Assembly: GCA_963708735.1 (NCBI GenBank) | Contig: CAVPTW010000022.1 | Span: forward strand, 124,001-188,000 | Source: JAGPUQ01 sp963708735 | Lineage (GTDB): Bacteria; Pseudomonadota; Gammaproteobacteria; Pseudomonadales; Porticoccaceae | Reading direction: 5' to 3' | Length of the DNA stretch: 64,000 bases | Shown here: piece after piece, positions 44,143 to 53,900 of the stretch | Position numbering within the stretch: the first letter of the stretch is position 1 | Layout: the number at the start of each line of letters is the position of its first letter | The notes under the pieces: generated by a model | The model's database searches: none | What the model was told of the DNA's origin: nothing | What the model saw: only the letters and a program-made list of their open reading frames with translations | Position numbers and translations under genes: made by a program

Positions 44143-45603
44143 TCAGCCGAACAGGCCGTGCACAAACCAGGCGCCGGTGCGGCGCTCGCGGTACAGCCAG
44201 CAGCGGCGGCCGTCGCCGTGGCGGGCCAGGTAGTAATCGCGCTGCGCCGGCGTGCGCCACCAGTCGCTCTCGATGCGCTCGGGGCCGCGCAGCAGGGTCA
44301 GGGGTCCGTCCCAGTACAGTTTTCCGCCCTGGATGGATACCGGGGCCGGTGGCTGTACCAGCCAGGCCGGTCGCGGTGCCGGCGGCGGGCTGGTCACAGC
44401 GCCAGCAACACTGGCGGTCGGCGGCAGCGCGACGCTGGCGCGCTCGGGCAGATGCTCGTTCTGCACTTTGAGGCGGGCGATGGCGTCGGGCCCGAGACGG
44501 GCGGCGAGGCGGTCGCACAGGGTCTGAATGCCCGCCGGATCCGGCTGTGGGACCAGGGTGCGCAACAGATCCCCGCTGGTACTCTGCGCCGGGTGCAGCT
44601 CGTCGCTCGCCAGTGCCAGGGCAGCCACCGCTCCTTCAAGGCGCAGGGTGGCGAATCCGAGCCGGGTCAGTTCCAGCAGGTGCGCGAGGTCGCCCCGGGG
44701 CCGGGCGAGCCGCAGGGGCAGGGTGAGCGGCGCGCCGTGCTCCTGATACAGCGTCCAGTTCAGGCGCCCGCAGTGCATCTGGCGGGCGCGCAGATAGCCG
44801 CTCAGTTCGTGGAGCAGGCGCCGCGCCGGAAACAACAGCATCTCGGCGCGCTCGATCCCGGCGCCAAATTCCAGGCGCCGGGAGAAACTGGACGCCAGCG
44901 GCATGGCTGTCCGGGGATCGGGGCGCTGGCCGCGAATGCGCTCCAGATAGTGCACAAAATCCCGGCCGTAGCGCCGGCCAAGGGCACTGCCGGGCAACTG
45001 CAAGACTTCGCCGACGCGGCGCAGGCCGGTGCGTGCGAGCTTTTCGACGAGCTCGGGCGCGCAGTCGAGTGCCGTCAGCGGCAGCGCGTGCAGACGGCGG
45101 GTGAAGGCCTGGGGTCGGGTCAGGGCGCCGCTATGGGCATCGAGATAATCGAGGGGATCGGCATCGCCATGACTCAGCAATTGCGCGGCGGCGGGCGTGG
45201 GTGCCGCGCCGATGGTCGCATGTACTTGTTGCAGCCGAAGTGTGTCGCGGACCGCGGCAAGCAGGGCGGCGAGCCCGCCGAACAGCTTCAGCGACCCACT
45301 GATTTCCAGCAGCAGGGCGGCCGGCGGGCACAGCGTCACCTTGGGGGTGAGGTGATGGCAGGCGTGAGCCAGAGCCTCCAGAATTGCTTGCTCCCGCACC
45401 GGAGCGCGCGGGAGCACGGCCAGTTCGGGACACAGCGCACGGGCATTGGCGAGCGCCATTCCGGCCGCCACGCCGCGGTCGGCGGCCGCCTGATCAGGGC
45501 AATACACCCGTTGCCCTTCCGCCACGACCTGCGGCCGGTCGGGATCGGCAGCGCCTGCTGTCGCCAGTGCCAGGTCGGTACAGCGCAGACAGAGCCACAA
45601 CAT
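44143..45603 (-). CDS. imuB: ImuB, catalytically degenerate Y-family polymerase
   Basis: A 486-residue Y-family polymerase homologue. The N-terminus MLWLCLRCTDLAL replaces the DinB-type acidic metal site, and LLLEISGSLKLFGG keeps the fold but lacks the second acidic pair, so it should not polymerise. In other bacteria ImuB is the hub linking ImuA, DnaE2 and the beta clamp. The thumb and little-finger regions are present to the WW..P..RDYYLA end. It follows imuA after 3 bases and precedes dnaE2 by 7. Confidence 0.88.
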   Translation of the reverse strand: MLWLCLRCTDLALATAGAADPDRPQVVAEGQRVYCPDQAAADRGVAAGMALANARALCPELAVLPRAPVREQAILEALAHACHHLTPKVTLCPPAALLLEISGSLKLFGGLAALLAAVRDTLRLQQVHATIGAAPTPAAAQLLSHGDADPLDYLDAHSGALTRPQAFTRRLHALPLTALDCAPELVEKLARTGLRRVGEVLQLPGSALGRRYGRDFVHYLERIRGQRPDPRTAMPLASSFSRRLEFGAGIERAEMLLFPARRLLHELSGYLRARQMHCGRLNWTLYQEHGAPLTLPLRLARPRGDLAHLLELTRLGFATLRLEGAVAALALASDELHPAQSTSGDLLRTLVPQPDPAGIQTLCDRLAARLGPDAIARLKVQNEHLPERASVALPPTASVAGAVTSPPPAPRPAWLVQPPAPVSIQGGKLYWDGPLTLLRGPERIESDWWRTPAQRDYYLARHGDGRRCWLYRERRTGAWFVHGLFG

Positions 45604-45606
45604 GGA

Positions 45607-46509
45607 TCAGTGTGCTTGCAGCGATGAAAGTGGTTCAGGGATGCGCTGAACATGTCCTTGGACAGGCTCAGGGCGAACGCTGGGTTTCTGATCCCGTACA
45701 GGGTGAGTCTTGAGCCTGTCAAAGGATCGCACCATGGGGGGACCCGGGTTATTCAGGGCATCCTCAGGGCGTGGTGTGGGGATTGACTCCGGGACAGCCG
45801 CGCGGATCGGCACCGGCACGCGTCGCGCCGCAGGTCGGTGATAGGGCACTGGGGGATAAATCATGGGCCGTGTCATCTCTTCCAGACTGGAGGTCAGCGC
45901 CAGCCGCTGCCCGACCGGGCCGGGCTGCTTCACCAGGGTGAGTTGCGCGCCGGTTGCGGCGCCCGTCAGGCGCAAACGCAGGACGGCGGGCGAGGGCTGT
46001 TGTGCCGCCCGGGCCGGACGGCAGAGAAATACCGGACCCGGAGCCGCGCGGGCCGCGCTCTGCAAGCGCAGCAGTTGCGCGAGGCGCCAGCTCCCGGTGC
46101 CTTCCCAGGCGAGCAGGGCGGCGCAGGTTCCCGAGCGCAGAATCTGCTCGCAGGCCCAGATCGGGTCGCGGTCGCGGGTGGTGCGCACCACCAGCAACGA
46201 GTCCCAGGGGATCCCCAGTTGTTGCAGCCCCTGCGCATGGGGCTGGTGGGGTGGGTCCACCAGAAACAGTTGCCCGCCCTGGTGTACCAGCCGAGTCAGA
46301 GTCGGTGCCAGCAGTGCCAGCTCGCCGTGGCCGGGCGCCCCGAGCAGTTCGGTCAGCGCGCCGCGGGGCCAGCCATGCCAGTGCAGTTGCGCGTCCAGAT
46401 GCGGGTTGCCGGTGGCGATCCCGGACGCCCGGGGTGGGGCATTGACAGCGCGGCGCAGGTGCGGATGTTGCGCCAAAAGGGTGGGCAGGGTAGCGAGAGG
46501 CTGATGCAT
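45607..46509 (-). CDS. imuA: ImuA, RecA-like translesion-synthesis accessory protein
   Basis: A 300-residue ImuA. It is a RecA-like fold with GNPHLDAQLHWHGWPRGALTE near the start, a LLGAPGHGELALL loop in place of a full Walker A, and LFLVDPPHQPHAQGL. It is the first gene of the LexA-controlled imuA-imuB-dnaE2 operon. The ATG at 46509 is 28 bases from the LexA box. The normal ImuA ends near residue 255; the last 40 or so residues here come from a palindromic repeat (45661-45720) that the frame happens to read through. Confidence 0.85.
   Translation of the reverse strand: MHQPLATLPTLLAQHPHLRRAVNAPPRASGIATGNPHLDAQLHWHGWPRGALTELLGAPGHGELALLAPTLTRLVHQGGQLFLVDPPHQPHAQGLQQLGIPWDSLLVVRTTRDRDPIWACEQILRSGTCAALLAWEGTGSWRLAQLLRLQSAARAAPGPVFLCRPARAAQQPSPAVLRLRLTGAATGAQLTLVKQPGPVGQRLALTSSLEEMTRPMIYPPVPYHRPAARRVPVPIRAAVPESIPTPRPEDALNNPGPPMVRSFDRLKTHPVRDQKPSVRPEPVQGHVQRIPEPLSSLQAH
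45661..45720. repeat. REP-type palindrome inside the 3-prime end of imuA
   Basis: GACAGGCTCA (45661-45670) and TGAGCCTGTC (45711-45720) are perfect inverted repeats enclosing 40 bases. The first arm lies within CTTGGACAGGCTCAGGGCGAACG, a sequence type common as repetitive extragenic palindromes in gamma- and betaproteobacteria. Here it lies within, not between, genes. Confidence 0.65.
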
Positions 46510-46536
46510 GGGTGATGGCCCTGGTGCGGCAACGGA

Positions 46537-46556
46537 TACTGTAAATACGTACAGTA
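46537..46556 (-). promoter_or_regulatory. LexA (SOS) box of the imuA operon
   Basis: TACTGTAAATACGTACAGTA contains CTGT-N8-ACAG with the flanking TA pairs of the gammaproteobacterial LexA consensus. A TATATT (minus strand, 46556-46561) adjoining it could be the -10 element. It lies 28 bases before imuA and about 120 before the divergent nadK. Confidence 0.9.
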
Positions 46557-46677
46557 ATATAGCCGCTTCCTTTCCGGCTTGCCATCCCGGCGCGGGGTTT
46601 TCCCGGCCAGGTCCATCGTCCCGGTCACCGGCCGGGGCCTGTGTATAATCGGGTCTCTCTCGACCGGCCCCGTTGCC

Positions 46678-47625
46678 ATGGCGCAATTTCAACGCATCGG
46701 CGTGGTTGCCCGCCTTCGTCACCGCGAGGTGGTGGAAACCCTCGACCGCCTGGTGGCCTTCCTGAAACGGGACGGCCGCACCGTGCTCGCCGAGAGCGAC
46801 ACCGCCGAGCTGCTCGCCGATCATGCGGTCGAGGTGGTTGACCGCCGCACCCTCAAACCCGATGCCCTCGATCTGGTGATCGTGGTGGGCGGCGATGGCA
46901 GCATGCTGGGTGCCGCGCGCGCGCTGGCGGATCTGGGCGTGCCCCTGCTGGGACTGAACCGGGGCCGGCTGGGCTTTCTGGCCGATATTCCGCCCGAGGA
47001 GATGGAGCGGGGCATCGGCCGGGTACTGGCCGGCGAGTACCAGCTCAGCGAGCGCTTCCTGCTGGCCATGGACGTACACCGCAATGGCGGCGTGGCGGCC
47101 TCCGGCATCGCCGCCAACGACATGGTGCTGCACCCGGGACGCTCCGTGCGGATGATGGAGTTCGAGCTCTATGTGGACGGCCAGTTCGTCTACAGCCAGC
47201 ATTCCGATGGTCTGATCATCGCGACCCCGACCGGCTCCACCGCTTATGCACTCTCTGCCGGCGGGCCCATCATGCACCCCAAGCTGGATGCCATTGTCCT
47301 GGTGCCCATGAATCCTCATACCCTCAACAGTCGCCCCATCGTGATCGACGGCAACAGCCTGATCGAGATCCGTGTCGGCAGGCGCAACGAATTGCATCCG
47401 ACCATCACCTGCGACGGTCAGTACGAGATCGTCACCGAGCAGGACGACATCATTCGCATCCACAAAAAGCCCAAGCTGGTACGTTTGATTCATCCGCTGG
47501 GACACAACTTCTACCAGGTCTGTCGCACCAAGCTGGGTTGGGGCAGCCGGCTGGATTCCGTCCGCCACGACGACCGCGACTCTGGCCCCAACTCTGGCCC
47601 CAACTCTGGCCCCGACGCCGAATGA
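46678..47625 (+). CDS. nadK: NAD kinase
   Basis: A 315-residue ATP-NAD kinase that phosphorylates NAD to NADP. The GGDG motif is at about 71-74, with LGLNRGRLGFLAD, NDMVLHPG, SHSDGLIIATPTGSTAYALSAGGP (core DGLIIATPTGS) and the usual downstream strand. The ATG at 46678 is preferred to a longer frame that covers the LexA region. After the conserved end (about residue 290) comes a tail including SGPNSGPNSGPD coded by a 12-bp triplicate. The stop overlaps the rhomboid start by 4 bases. Confidence 0.94.
   Translation: MAQFQRIGVVARLRHREVVETLDRLVAFLKRDGRTVLAESDTAELLADHAVEVVDRRTLKPDALDLVIVVGGDGSMLGAARALADLGVPLLGLNRGRLGFLADIPPEEMERGIGRVLAGEYQLSERFLLAMDVHRNGGVAASGIAANDMVLHPGRSVRMMEFELYVDGQFVYSQHSDGLIIATPTGSTAYALSAGGPIMHPKLDAIVLVPMNPHTLNSRPIVIDGNSLIEIRVGRRNELHPTITCDGQYEIVTEQDDIIRIHKKPKLVRLIHPLGHNFYQVCRTKLGWGSRLDSVRHDDRDSGPNSGPNSGPDAE
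47581..47616 (+). repeat. 12-bp repeat, three copies, at the end of nadK
   Basis: TCTGGCCCCAAC is present at 47581-47592 and 47593-47604, with TCTGGCCCCGAC at 47605-47616. It adds SGPN/SGPD units to the NadK C-terminus without changing frame, so copy-number change would be tolerated. Confidence 0.85.
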
Positions 47626-48473
47626 GCGATGCCGAGCCCTGGATCGCGGTGGCCGAGTTGCCACTGGAGATCGACGTCACCACATTGTCCCGACGTCTGG
47701 CGGAGCGGGATGTCGCGCATCGCTTCGACGACCGCCCCGGCCGCCGCGTGTTGCTGGTGGAGCGGCGCGACGACATTCCCACCGTGCTGATGGTGCTGCG
47801 GGAATACGGCCGCTTGATGGGCGCCCCGACGCCGAGTCTCGCGGTACAGGCGCGTCAGGTACCCGTGATGGTGGCGATGCTGCTGCTGGGCCTGATCGGG
47901 GCGCTTTTGGTCAGCTTCCTTCCGGATGCCATTCACTGGTTCACCTTTCAGGATTTTGATGTTACCGATGCCGATAAATTGCGTCTTGAACCTGCCGAAA
48001 CCGCTTTTTCGCGCGGTGAATACTGGCGCCTGCTGACGCCGGCGTTTCTCCATTTCGGGCTGTTCCACATCGTGTTCAACAGCCTCTGGATCTGGGAGCT
48101 CGGGCGCCGGGTCGAGCAGCTTGCCGGGCACGCCAATTTCCTGTTGATTTTTCTGGCCATCGCCGTGGGTGCCAATGTGGGCCAGTACCTGTGGCATCCC
48201 AACGACCTGTTCGGCGGTTTGTCTGGTGTGGTGTACGGATTGCTGGGCTATATCTGGGTGCGCAACAAACTCGCGCCCCATCCGCTGCTCGGTCTCGCGC
48301 CCGGCATCGTTCCGTTGATGATCATCTGGTTGATCGTGTGTCTGCTGGGCGTGGTGAATCTGTTCCTCCAGGGCGGCGTCGCCAATGGTGCCCATGTGAC
48401 TGGCCTCATCATCGGCGCCCTGTTCGGCGGCCTGGCCGGTTTCTCGGCGCGCGCCCAGTCCCCAACCGAGTGA
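47622..48473 (+). CDS. Rhomboid-family intramembrane serine protease
   Basis: A 283-residue membrane protein. An N-terminal cytoplasmic domain (1-75) with IDVTTLSRRLAERDVAHR resembles that of GlpG. It is followed by a rhomboid core with HFGLFHIVFNSLW, the catalytic Ser in GGLSG (about 201) and the catalytic His in GAHVTGLIIG (about 258). Rhomboids cleave single-span membrane proteins; substrates are unknown here. The ATG at 47622 overlaps the nadK stop, so the pair is coupled. Confidence 0.9.
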   Translation: MSDAEPWIAVAELPLEIDVTTLSRRLAERDVAHRFDDRPGRRVLLVERRDDIPTVLMVLREYGRLMGAPTPSLAVQARQVPVMVAMLLLGLIGALLVSFLPDAIHWFTFQDFDVTDADKLRLEPAETAFSRGEYWRLLTPAFLHFGLFHIVFNSLWIWELGRRVEQLAGHANFLLIFLAIAVGANVGQYLWHPNDLFGGLSGVVYGLLGYIWVRNKLAPHPLLGLAPGIVPLMIIWLIVCLLGVVNLFLQGGVANGAHVTGLIIGALFGGLAGFSARAQSPTE

Positions 48474-48482
48474 AAGGAACCT

Positions 48483-48749
48483 ATGGATCTCGACCACCTG
48501 CTCGCCCACATCACACCCGCGGTTTACGAGACGCTGAAACAGGCGGTGGAAACCGGGCGCTGGCCCGACGGCAACCGGCTCGACGCAATCCAGCGCGAAC
48601 TCTGTCTGCAAGCCGTCATCGCCTGGGGCGAGCGCCATCTGCCGGAAGCGGAGCGGGTGGGCCATATCCCGGCGCGGCCCCACGCCCACTGTGGCGGCGC
48701 GGGCGAAGTGTCCGCCGCCGAGCCGCAGCCGCTGAAATGGCTGCACTGA
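48483..48749 (+). CDS. DUF1315 (YeaC) family protein
   Basis: An 88-residue protein of DUF1315. It opens MDLDHLLAHITPAVYETLKQAVETGRWPDG, here quoted by its ends, with the family core YETLKQAVETGRWPDG (about 15-30) and LCLQAVIAWGERHLPEAERVG. The function is unknown. AAGGAACCT precedes the ATG at 48483, 9 bases after the rhomboid stop. It precedes the DUF2797 gene, as is usual. Confidence 0.88.
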   Translation: MDLDHLLAHITPAVYETLKQAVETGRWPDGNRLDAIQRELCLQAVIAWGERHLPEAERVGHIPARPHAHCGGAGEVSAAEPQPLKWLH

Positions 48750-48771
48750 CCGCGCGCCGCCGCTGACCGCC

Positions 48772-49596
48772 ATGCCGATCTACCGCGGACACCTCGACAA
48801 AATGCTCACGGAACTGGCCGCGCCGGTCAATTACTGGCTGGTGCTGGACGACACCCGGGTGCCCCTCAACGCGCTGCTGGGCGAGACGTTGCGCATCCGT
48901 CACGGCGGTACCATTCACTGCTCGCACTGCGGCCGTGTCACCAAAAAAAGTTTCAGCGAAGGCTACTGCTACCCCTGTTTTCGCAAGCTCGCGCAATGCG
49001 ATCTGTGCATCCTCAGTCCCGAACGCTGCCACTTCGACGCCGGCACCTGCCGCGAGCCGGACTGGGCTCAGAGCTTTTGCATGACCGAGCATTTCGTGTA
49101 TCTCGCCAATTCGTCCGGCGTCAAAGTGGGTATCACCCGTGCCAGCCAGATGCCCACCCGCTGGATCGATCAGGGCGCGATCCAGGCGCTGCCCATCGCG
49201 CGGGTGCAGACCCGCCAGCAAGCGGGCTTCGTGGAAGCCGCCCTGCGCCGCCATGTGCGCGACACCACCGACTGGCGCGCCATGCTGAAAGGCAATCCCG
49301 AACCGGCCGATCTGGCGGCCGCGCGCGATCGTCTGTTCGAACTCTGCGTCGACGAGCTTGTCGAATTGGCGACGCGCTTCGGGATTCAGGCGATCCAGCC
49401 GCTGGTATCCGCCGAGCCTGTCGCCATCGATTACCCGGTGTGGGAATACCCGACCAGGGTGAGCGCCTGGAACCTCGATAAAACGCCGGAAGTGAGCGGC
49501 CGATTGCTGGGCATCAAGGGGCAGTATCTGATTCTGGATAGTGGTGTATTCAATGTGCGCAAGTTCTCTGCCTATGAGATTGCCCTGGAAGTCTGA
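48772..49596 (+). CDS. DUF2797 protein, GIY-YIG-like
   Basis: A 274-residue DUF2797 protein. An N-terminal zinc-binding part with CSHCGRVTKKSFSEGYCYPCF (CSHC...CYPCF, about 43-63) and CDLC is followed by a GIY-YIG-like core HFVYLANSSGVKVGITR (about 104-120) and a C-terminal domain. The family is widespread in gammaproteobacteria and has no tested function; nuclease activity is only inferred from the core. It follows the DUF1315 gene by 22 bases. Confidence 0.88.
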   Translation: MPIYRGHLDKMLTELAAPVNYWLVLDDTRVPLNALLGETLRIRHGGTIHCSHCGRVTKKSFSEGYCYPCFRKLAQCDLCILSPERCHFDAGTCREPDWAQSFCMTEHFVYLANSSGVKVGITRASQMPTRWIDQGAIQALPIARVQTRQQAGFVEAALRRHVRDTTDWRAMLKGNPEPADLAAARDRLFELCVDELVELATRFGIQAIQPLVSAEPVAIDYPVWEYPTRVSAWNLDKTPEVSGRLLGIKGQYLILDSGVFNVRKFSAYEIALEV

Positions 49597-49836
49597 CGCT
49601 CTGCCGGTACAGCGATAGCGCCCTGCAACGGGTCTGCCGCTGCTACCGGAACCCGTCCGGCGCCGGCTTGAGGGACACAGCTCTGTGTAGCCAGCTCTGT
49701 GCAAACAGTCCTGTGGAAACGGCGCCGTGGACACAGTGTCCCCGCTGGCCGACAATTCCCGCCACTGTATCCCATCACCTTTCCCCCAATCCGGCTGCCG
49801 AGCGCGGGCCACCGGTTCAGTCACCCAGGAGTCGAT

Positions 49837-52494
49837 ATGGCGATGCGCGATGCCCAGGCCCGAGTCACCCGGCTGCGCGACTACCGCGCGCCGGATTTCC
49901 TGATCGACCACACCGATCTGCACTTCGATCTTCGCCCCGGGGAAACCCTGGTGCGTGCGACCCTGGCGCTGCGCGCGAATCCCGAACACCCGGTCTGCGC
50001 GCGGGAACTGCGCCTGCACGGCGAAGGCTTGCAGTTGCGGGAGCTCGCCCTCGATGGCCGTGCGCTCGCTCCGGCGGAATACAGCTACACCGACGGCGAG
50101 CTGGTCATTCCCGGTGTACCGGCGGCGTTCGAGCTCAGCTCCACGGTGGCGATCCACCCGGAAGCCAACACCTCGCTGGAAGGGCTGTACCAGTCGCGCG
50201 GCCTCTACTGCACCCAGTGCGAGGCGGAAGGGTTTCGCAAGATCACGTTTTATCTCGACCGCCCGGATGTGCTGTCGGAATTCACTACCACCATCGAAGC
50301 GGATCAGGGCGCCTTTCCAGTGCTGCTCTCCAACGGCAATCCGATCGCGGAAGGCACCGCGCCGGGTGGGCGCCACTGGGTGACCTGGCACGATCCATTC
50401 CGGAAGCCGGCCTATCTGTTCGCCCTGGTGGCCGGTGATCTCGCCTGCCTGGAGGACAGCTTCACCACCGCGAGCGGCCGCGGCGTGATGCTGCGCATCT
50501 ATGTGGAGCCCAAGGATCTCGACAAGCTGGATCACGCCATGGTGTCGCTCAAGCAGTCGATGGCATGGGACGAGCGCGTCTACGGGCGCGAATACGATCT
50601 GGATATTTTCATGATCGTCGCAGTCGACGATTTCAACATGGGCGCCATGGAGAACAAGGGCCTCAACATTTTCAACACTTCCTGTGTGCTGGCCCATCCC
50701 GAGATCACCACGGATCTGGGCTTTCAGCGCGTCGAGGCAGTGGTGGCACACGAGTATTTCCACAACTGGTCCGGCAACCGGGTCACCTGTCGCGACTGGT
50801 TCCAGTTGAGCCTGAAGGAAGGCTTCACGGTGTTTCGCGACAGTGAATTTTCCGCCGATATGGGTTCGCGCACCATCAAGCGGGTGGAGGATGTGAATCT
50901 GCTGCGCACCGCCCAGTTCGCCGAGGATGCAGGCCCCACCGCGCATCCGGTGCAGCCCGATGCCTATCAGGAAATTTCCAATTTCTACACCGTCACCATT
51001 TATGAAAAAGGCGCGGAAGTAGTGCGCATGATCCACACGCTGCTCGGGCCGGAGACCTTCCGCCGCGGCTGCGATCTGTATTTCGACCGCCACGACGGCG
51101 CTGCGGTGACCATCGAGGATTTCGTGGCTGCCATGGCGGATGTCAGTGGTCGCGATTTCAGCCAGTTCATGGGCTGGTACCGGCAGGCGGGCACGCCGCG
51201 CGTCGCCGTGCAAGGTCACTACGATGTGGCCGCGCAAAGCTACCGTCTCGATTTCACCCAGAGCTGTCCGCCCACGCCGGAATGCGCGGACAAGGCACCG
51301 TTCCAGATTCCGATCCGGCTCGGCCTGGTGGGCCGCAACGGCGATCTGCCGCTGCATGTGTCCGGGCTCGCCGATGGCGCCACCGATATCGTGTTCGAGT
51401 TGACCGAGCCCGCGCAGAGCCTGGTATTCGAGCGCGTCGGCGAAGCGCCCATTCCCTCGCTGCTGCGGGGCTTTTCGGCGCCGGTCAAGCTCGCCTTCGA
51501 TTACAGTCGCGATGAACTGGTGCAACTGCTGCGCCGCGACAGCGACGGTTTCAACCGCTGGGAGGCGGGCAACCGGCTCGCGGTCGGCATTTTGCAGGAG
51601 TTGATTGCAGATGCGCTGTCCGGCCGGACGCTCGCGCTGGATACCCGGCTGGTCGAAGCCTATCGTGAACTTCTCACCGACAAAGCGCTGGATCCGGCGC
51701 TGGTGGCGCACATTCTCACCCTGCCCGGCGAGGCCTATCTGAGCGAATTGGCCGACACCATCGAGGTGGAGGCCATCCACCGCGCGCGCCAGTTTGCCCG
51801 CCACGAACTGGCGCAGCGGCTGCGGCCGGAATTCGAAGCGCTCTACACCGGCAACCACGGCGCCGAACCCTATCGCGCCAATGCCGAACAGATCGCCCGG
51901 CGCAGCCTGCACAACCTGGCACTCGCCTATCTGCTGCAACTGGACGTGCCGGAGTTGATCGATCGTGCCTGGCAACAGTTTGCGCAGGCCGACAACATGA
52001 CGGACACCAATGCCGCGCTGGTGGCACTGCTCAACAATCCCGCCCCGCAAGCGCAGGATCATGCACGGGAAGCACTCAGACGCTACTACGAGCGGTGGCA
52101 GAACGAATCCCTGGTGGTCAATCAGTGGTTTCAGATGCAGGCCTGGTGCATCCTGCCGGGCGGTCTCGAACGGGTGCAGGGGCTGCTGGAACATCCCGCG
52201 TTCGATCTGCGCAATCCCAACAAGGTGCGCGCCGTTATCGGCGCCTTCAGCGCGGGAAATCCGGTGAACTTCCATCGCGCGGACGGTGCCGGCTACGCAT
52301 TTCTGGCGGAACAGGTGCTGGCGCTCGATGCCATGAATCCCCAGATCGCCGCGCGGCTGCTGACCCCGCTCACCCGCTGGCGCAAATACCCCGAGACCAG
52401 AGCGGACGCGATGCGTGCGGCGCTCGAACGGGTTCTGGCGGTGCCCGAGCTGTCGAAGGACAGTTTCGAGATAGCATCGAAGGCATTGCGCTGA
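49837..52494 (+). CDS. pepN: Aminopeptidase N
   Basis: An 885-residue M1 zinc aminopeptidase. The substrate motif GAMEN is at about 269-273, the zinc-binding HEYFH at about 305-309 with the third ligand Glu in LKEGFTVFRD, and the length and C-terminal helical domain match E. coli PepN. It should take N-terminal residues from cytoplasmic peptides. The ATG at 49837 follows AGGAG; a longer frame from 49699 has no ribosome-binding site. No signal peptide. Confidence 0.96.
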   Translation: MAMRDAQARVTRLRDYRAPDFLIDHTDLHFDLRPGETLVRATLALRANPEHPVCARELRLHGEGLQLRELALDGRALAPAEYSYTDGELVIPGVPAAFELSSTVAIHPEANTSLEGLYQSRGLYCTQCEAEGFRKITFYLDRPDVLSEFTTTIEADQGAFPVLLSNGNPIAEGTAPGGRHWVTWHDPFRKPAYLFALVAGDLACLEDSFTTASGRGVMLRIYVEPKDLDKLDHAMVSLKQSMAWDERVYGREYDLDIFMIVAVDDFNMGAMENKGLNIFNTSCVLAHPEITTDLGFQRVEAVVAHEYFHNWSGNRVTCRDWFQLSLKEGFTVFRDSEFSADMGSRTIKRVEDVNLLRTAQFAEDAGPTAHPVQPDAYQEISNFYTVTIYEKGAEVVRMIHTLLGPETFRRGCDLYFDRHDGAAVTIEDFVAAMADVSGRDFSQFMGWYRQAGTPRVAVQGHYDVAAQSYRLDFTQSCPPTPECADKAPFQIPIRLGLVGRNGDLPLHVSGLADGATDIVFELTEPAQSLVFERVGEAPIPSLLRGFSAPVKLAFDYSRDELVQLLRRDSDGFNRWEAGNRLAVGILQELIADALSGRTLALDTRLVEAYRELLTDKALDPALVAHILTLPGEAYLSELADTIEVEAIHRARQFARHELAQRLRPEFEALYTGNHGAEPYRANAEQIARRSLHNLALAYLLQLDVPELIDRAWQQFAQADNMTDTNAALVALLNNPAPQAQDHAREALRRYYERWQNESLVVNQWFQMQAWCILPGGLERVQGLLEHPAFDLRNPNKVRAVIGAFSAGNPVNFHRADGAGYAFLAEQVLALDAMNPQIAARLLTPLTRWRKYPETRADAMRAALERVLAVPELSKDSFEIASKALR

Positions 52495-52571
52495 TGGATT
52501 GGGGAAGCATGGATGGTGCCTGACGGCAGCTGGAATCGGAACATCGATTTCAATTACGCAAATTTGTGAGA

Positions 52572-53036
52572 ATGAAAGACATGCGCTTCAAGTCCATCAA
52601 GGACATCATCGATTTTTCACGGCACCTGCACGCAGCACTTTCGCGTCAGTACGCCGAGCTGGAGCAACTCGCCACCTCGGAGCGCGCGCAACTGATGCTC
52701 GACTACCTGAACCGGCACGAGCAGCATCTGGCGGCAGCGCTCAAGGACTATGAAGCCGGCGCGGCGAAGGGAATCATGGATACCTGGCTGCAATACACCC
52801 CGGAGCTGGATGCGCACCAGGTGCTGGAGCGGATTCGGGACATGGACATCAACAACGTCGAGGAGGTCGTTGCCACGGCGTTGGCGACGGACGAATATCT
52901 GCGCGAAATTTATGAAGAAGTGGCGCAGCGCGCCGATCTCGACGAGCTTCGCGAGGTGGCGCGCAGCCTGCGGCAAATCGAGAGCAACGAACAACACCGG
53001 CTCGCCCGCGATGCCCTGCGGTTCAGCGATCTGTGA
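52572..53036 (+). CDS. Small helical protein of unknown function
   Basis: A 154-residue, all-helical, acidic protein. Its start is uncertain: GTG 52566, ATG 52572 or ATG 52581 all fit. It shows EQL...ERAQLMLDYLNRHEQHLAAALKDYE and a C-terminal NEQHRLARDALRF, an arrangement of Glu/His in helices that could be a ferritin-like or rubrerythrin-like helical pair, but no complete EXXH metal site is clear. It lies between pepN and the YecA-family gene. I cannot assign it to a named family. Confidence 0.65.
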   Translation: MKDMRFKSIKDIIDFSRHLHAALSRQYAELEQLATSERAQLMLDYLNRHEQHLAAALKDYEAGAAKGIMDTWLQYTPELDAHQVLERIRDMDINNVEEVVATALATDEYLREIYEEVAQRADLDELREVARSLRQIESNEQHRLARDALRFSDL

Positions 53037-53144
53037 TGCAACCGGCAGGTGCGTGACAGCGCGCGGGCGGCAGGATCAACCCCATGCCGGATCGAGCGGT
53101 AAACCCGGCAACGACACGATTCCACCCAAGTAGGAGGCCCTGCA

Positions 53145-53867
<723 letters not shown>

Positions 53868-53900
53868 TGGTGCTGGCCAAAGCAGCGCAGCGAAGTTTTC

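Noticed and set aside
48616..52275. A very long open frame (1219 codons) on the minus strand
   Set aside because: It is antisense to pepN, the DUF2797 gene and part of the DUF1315 gene. High-GC coding DNA often leaves the opposite strand free of stops, and the translation resembles no protein.
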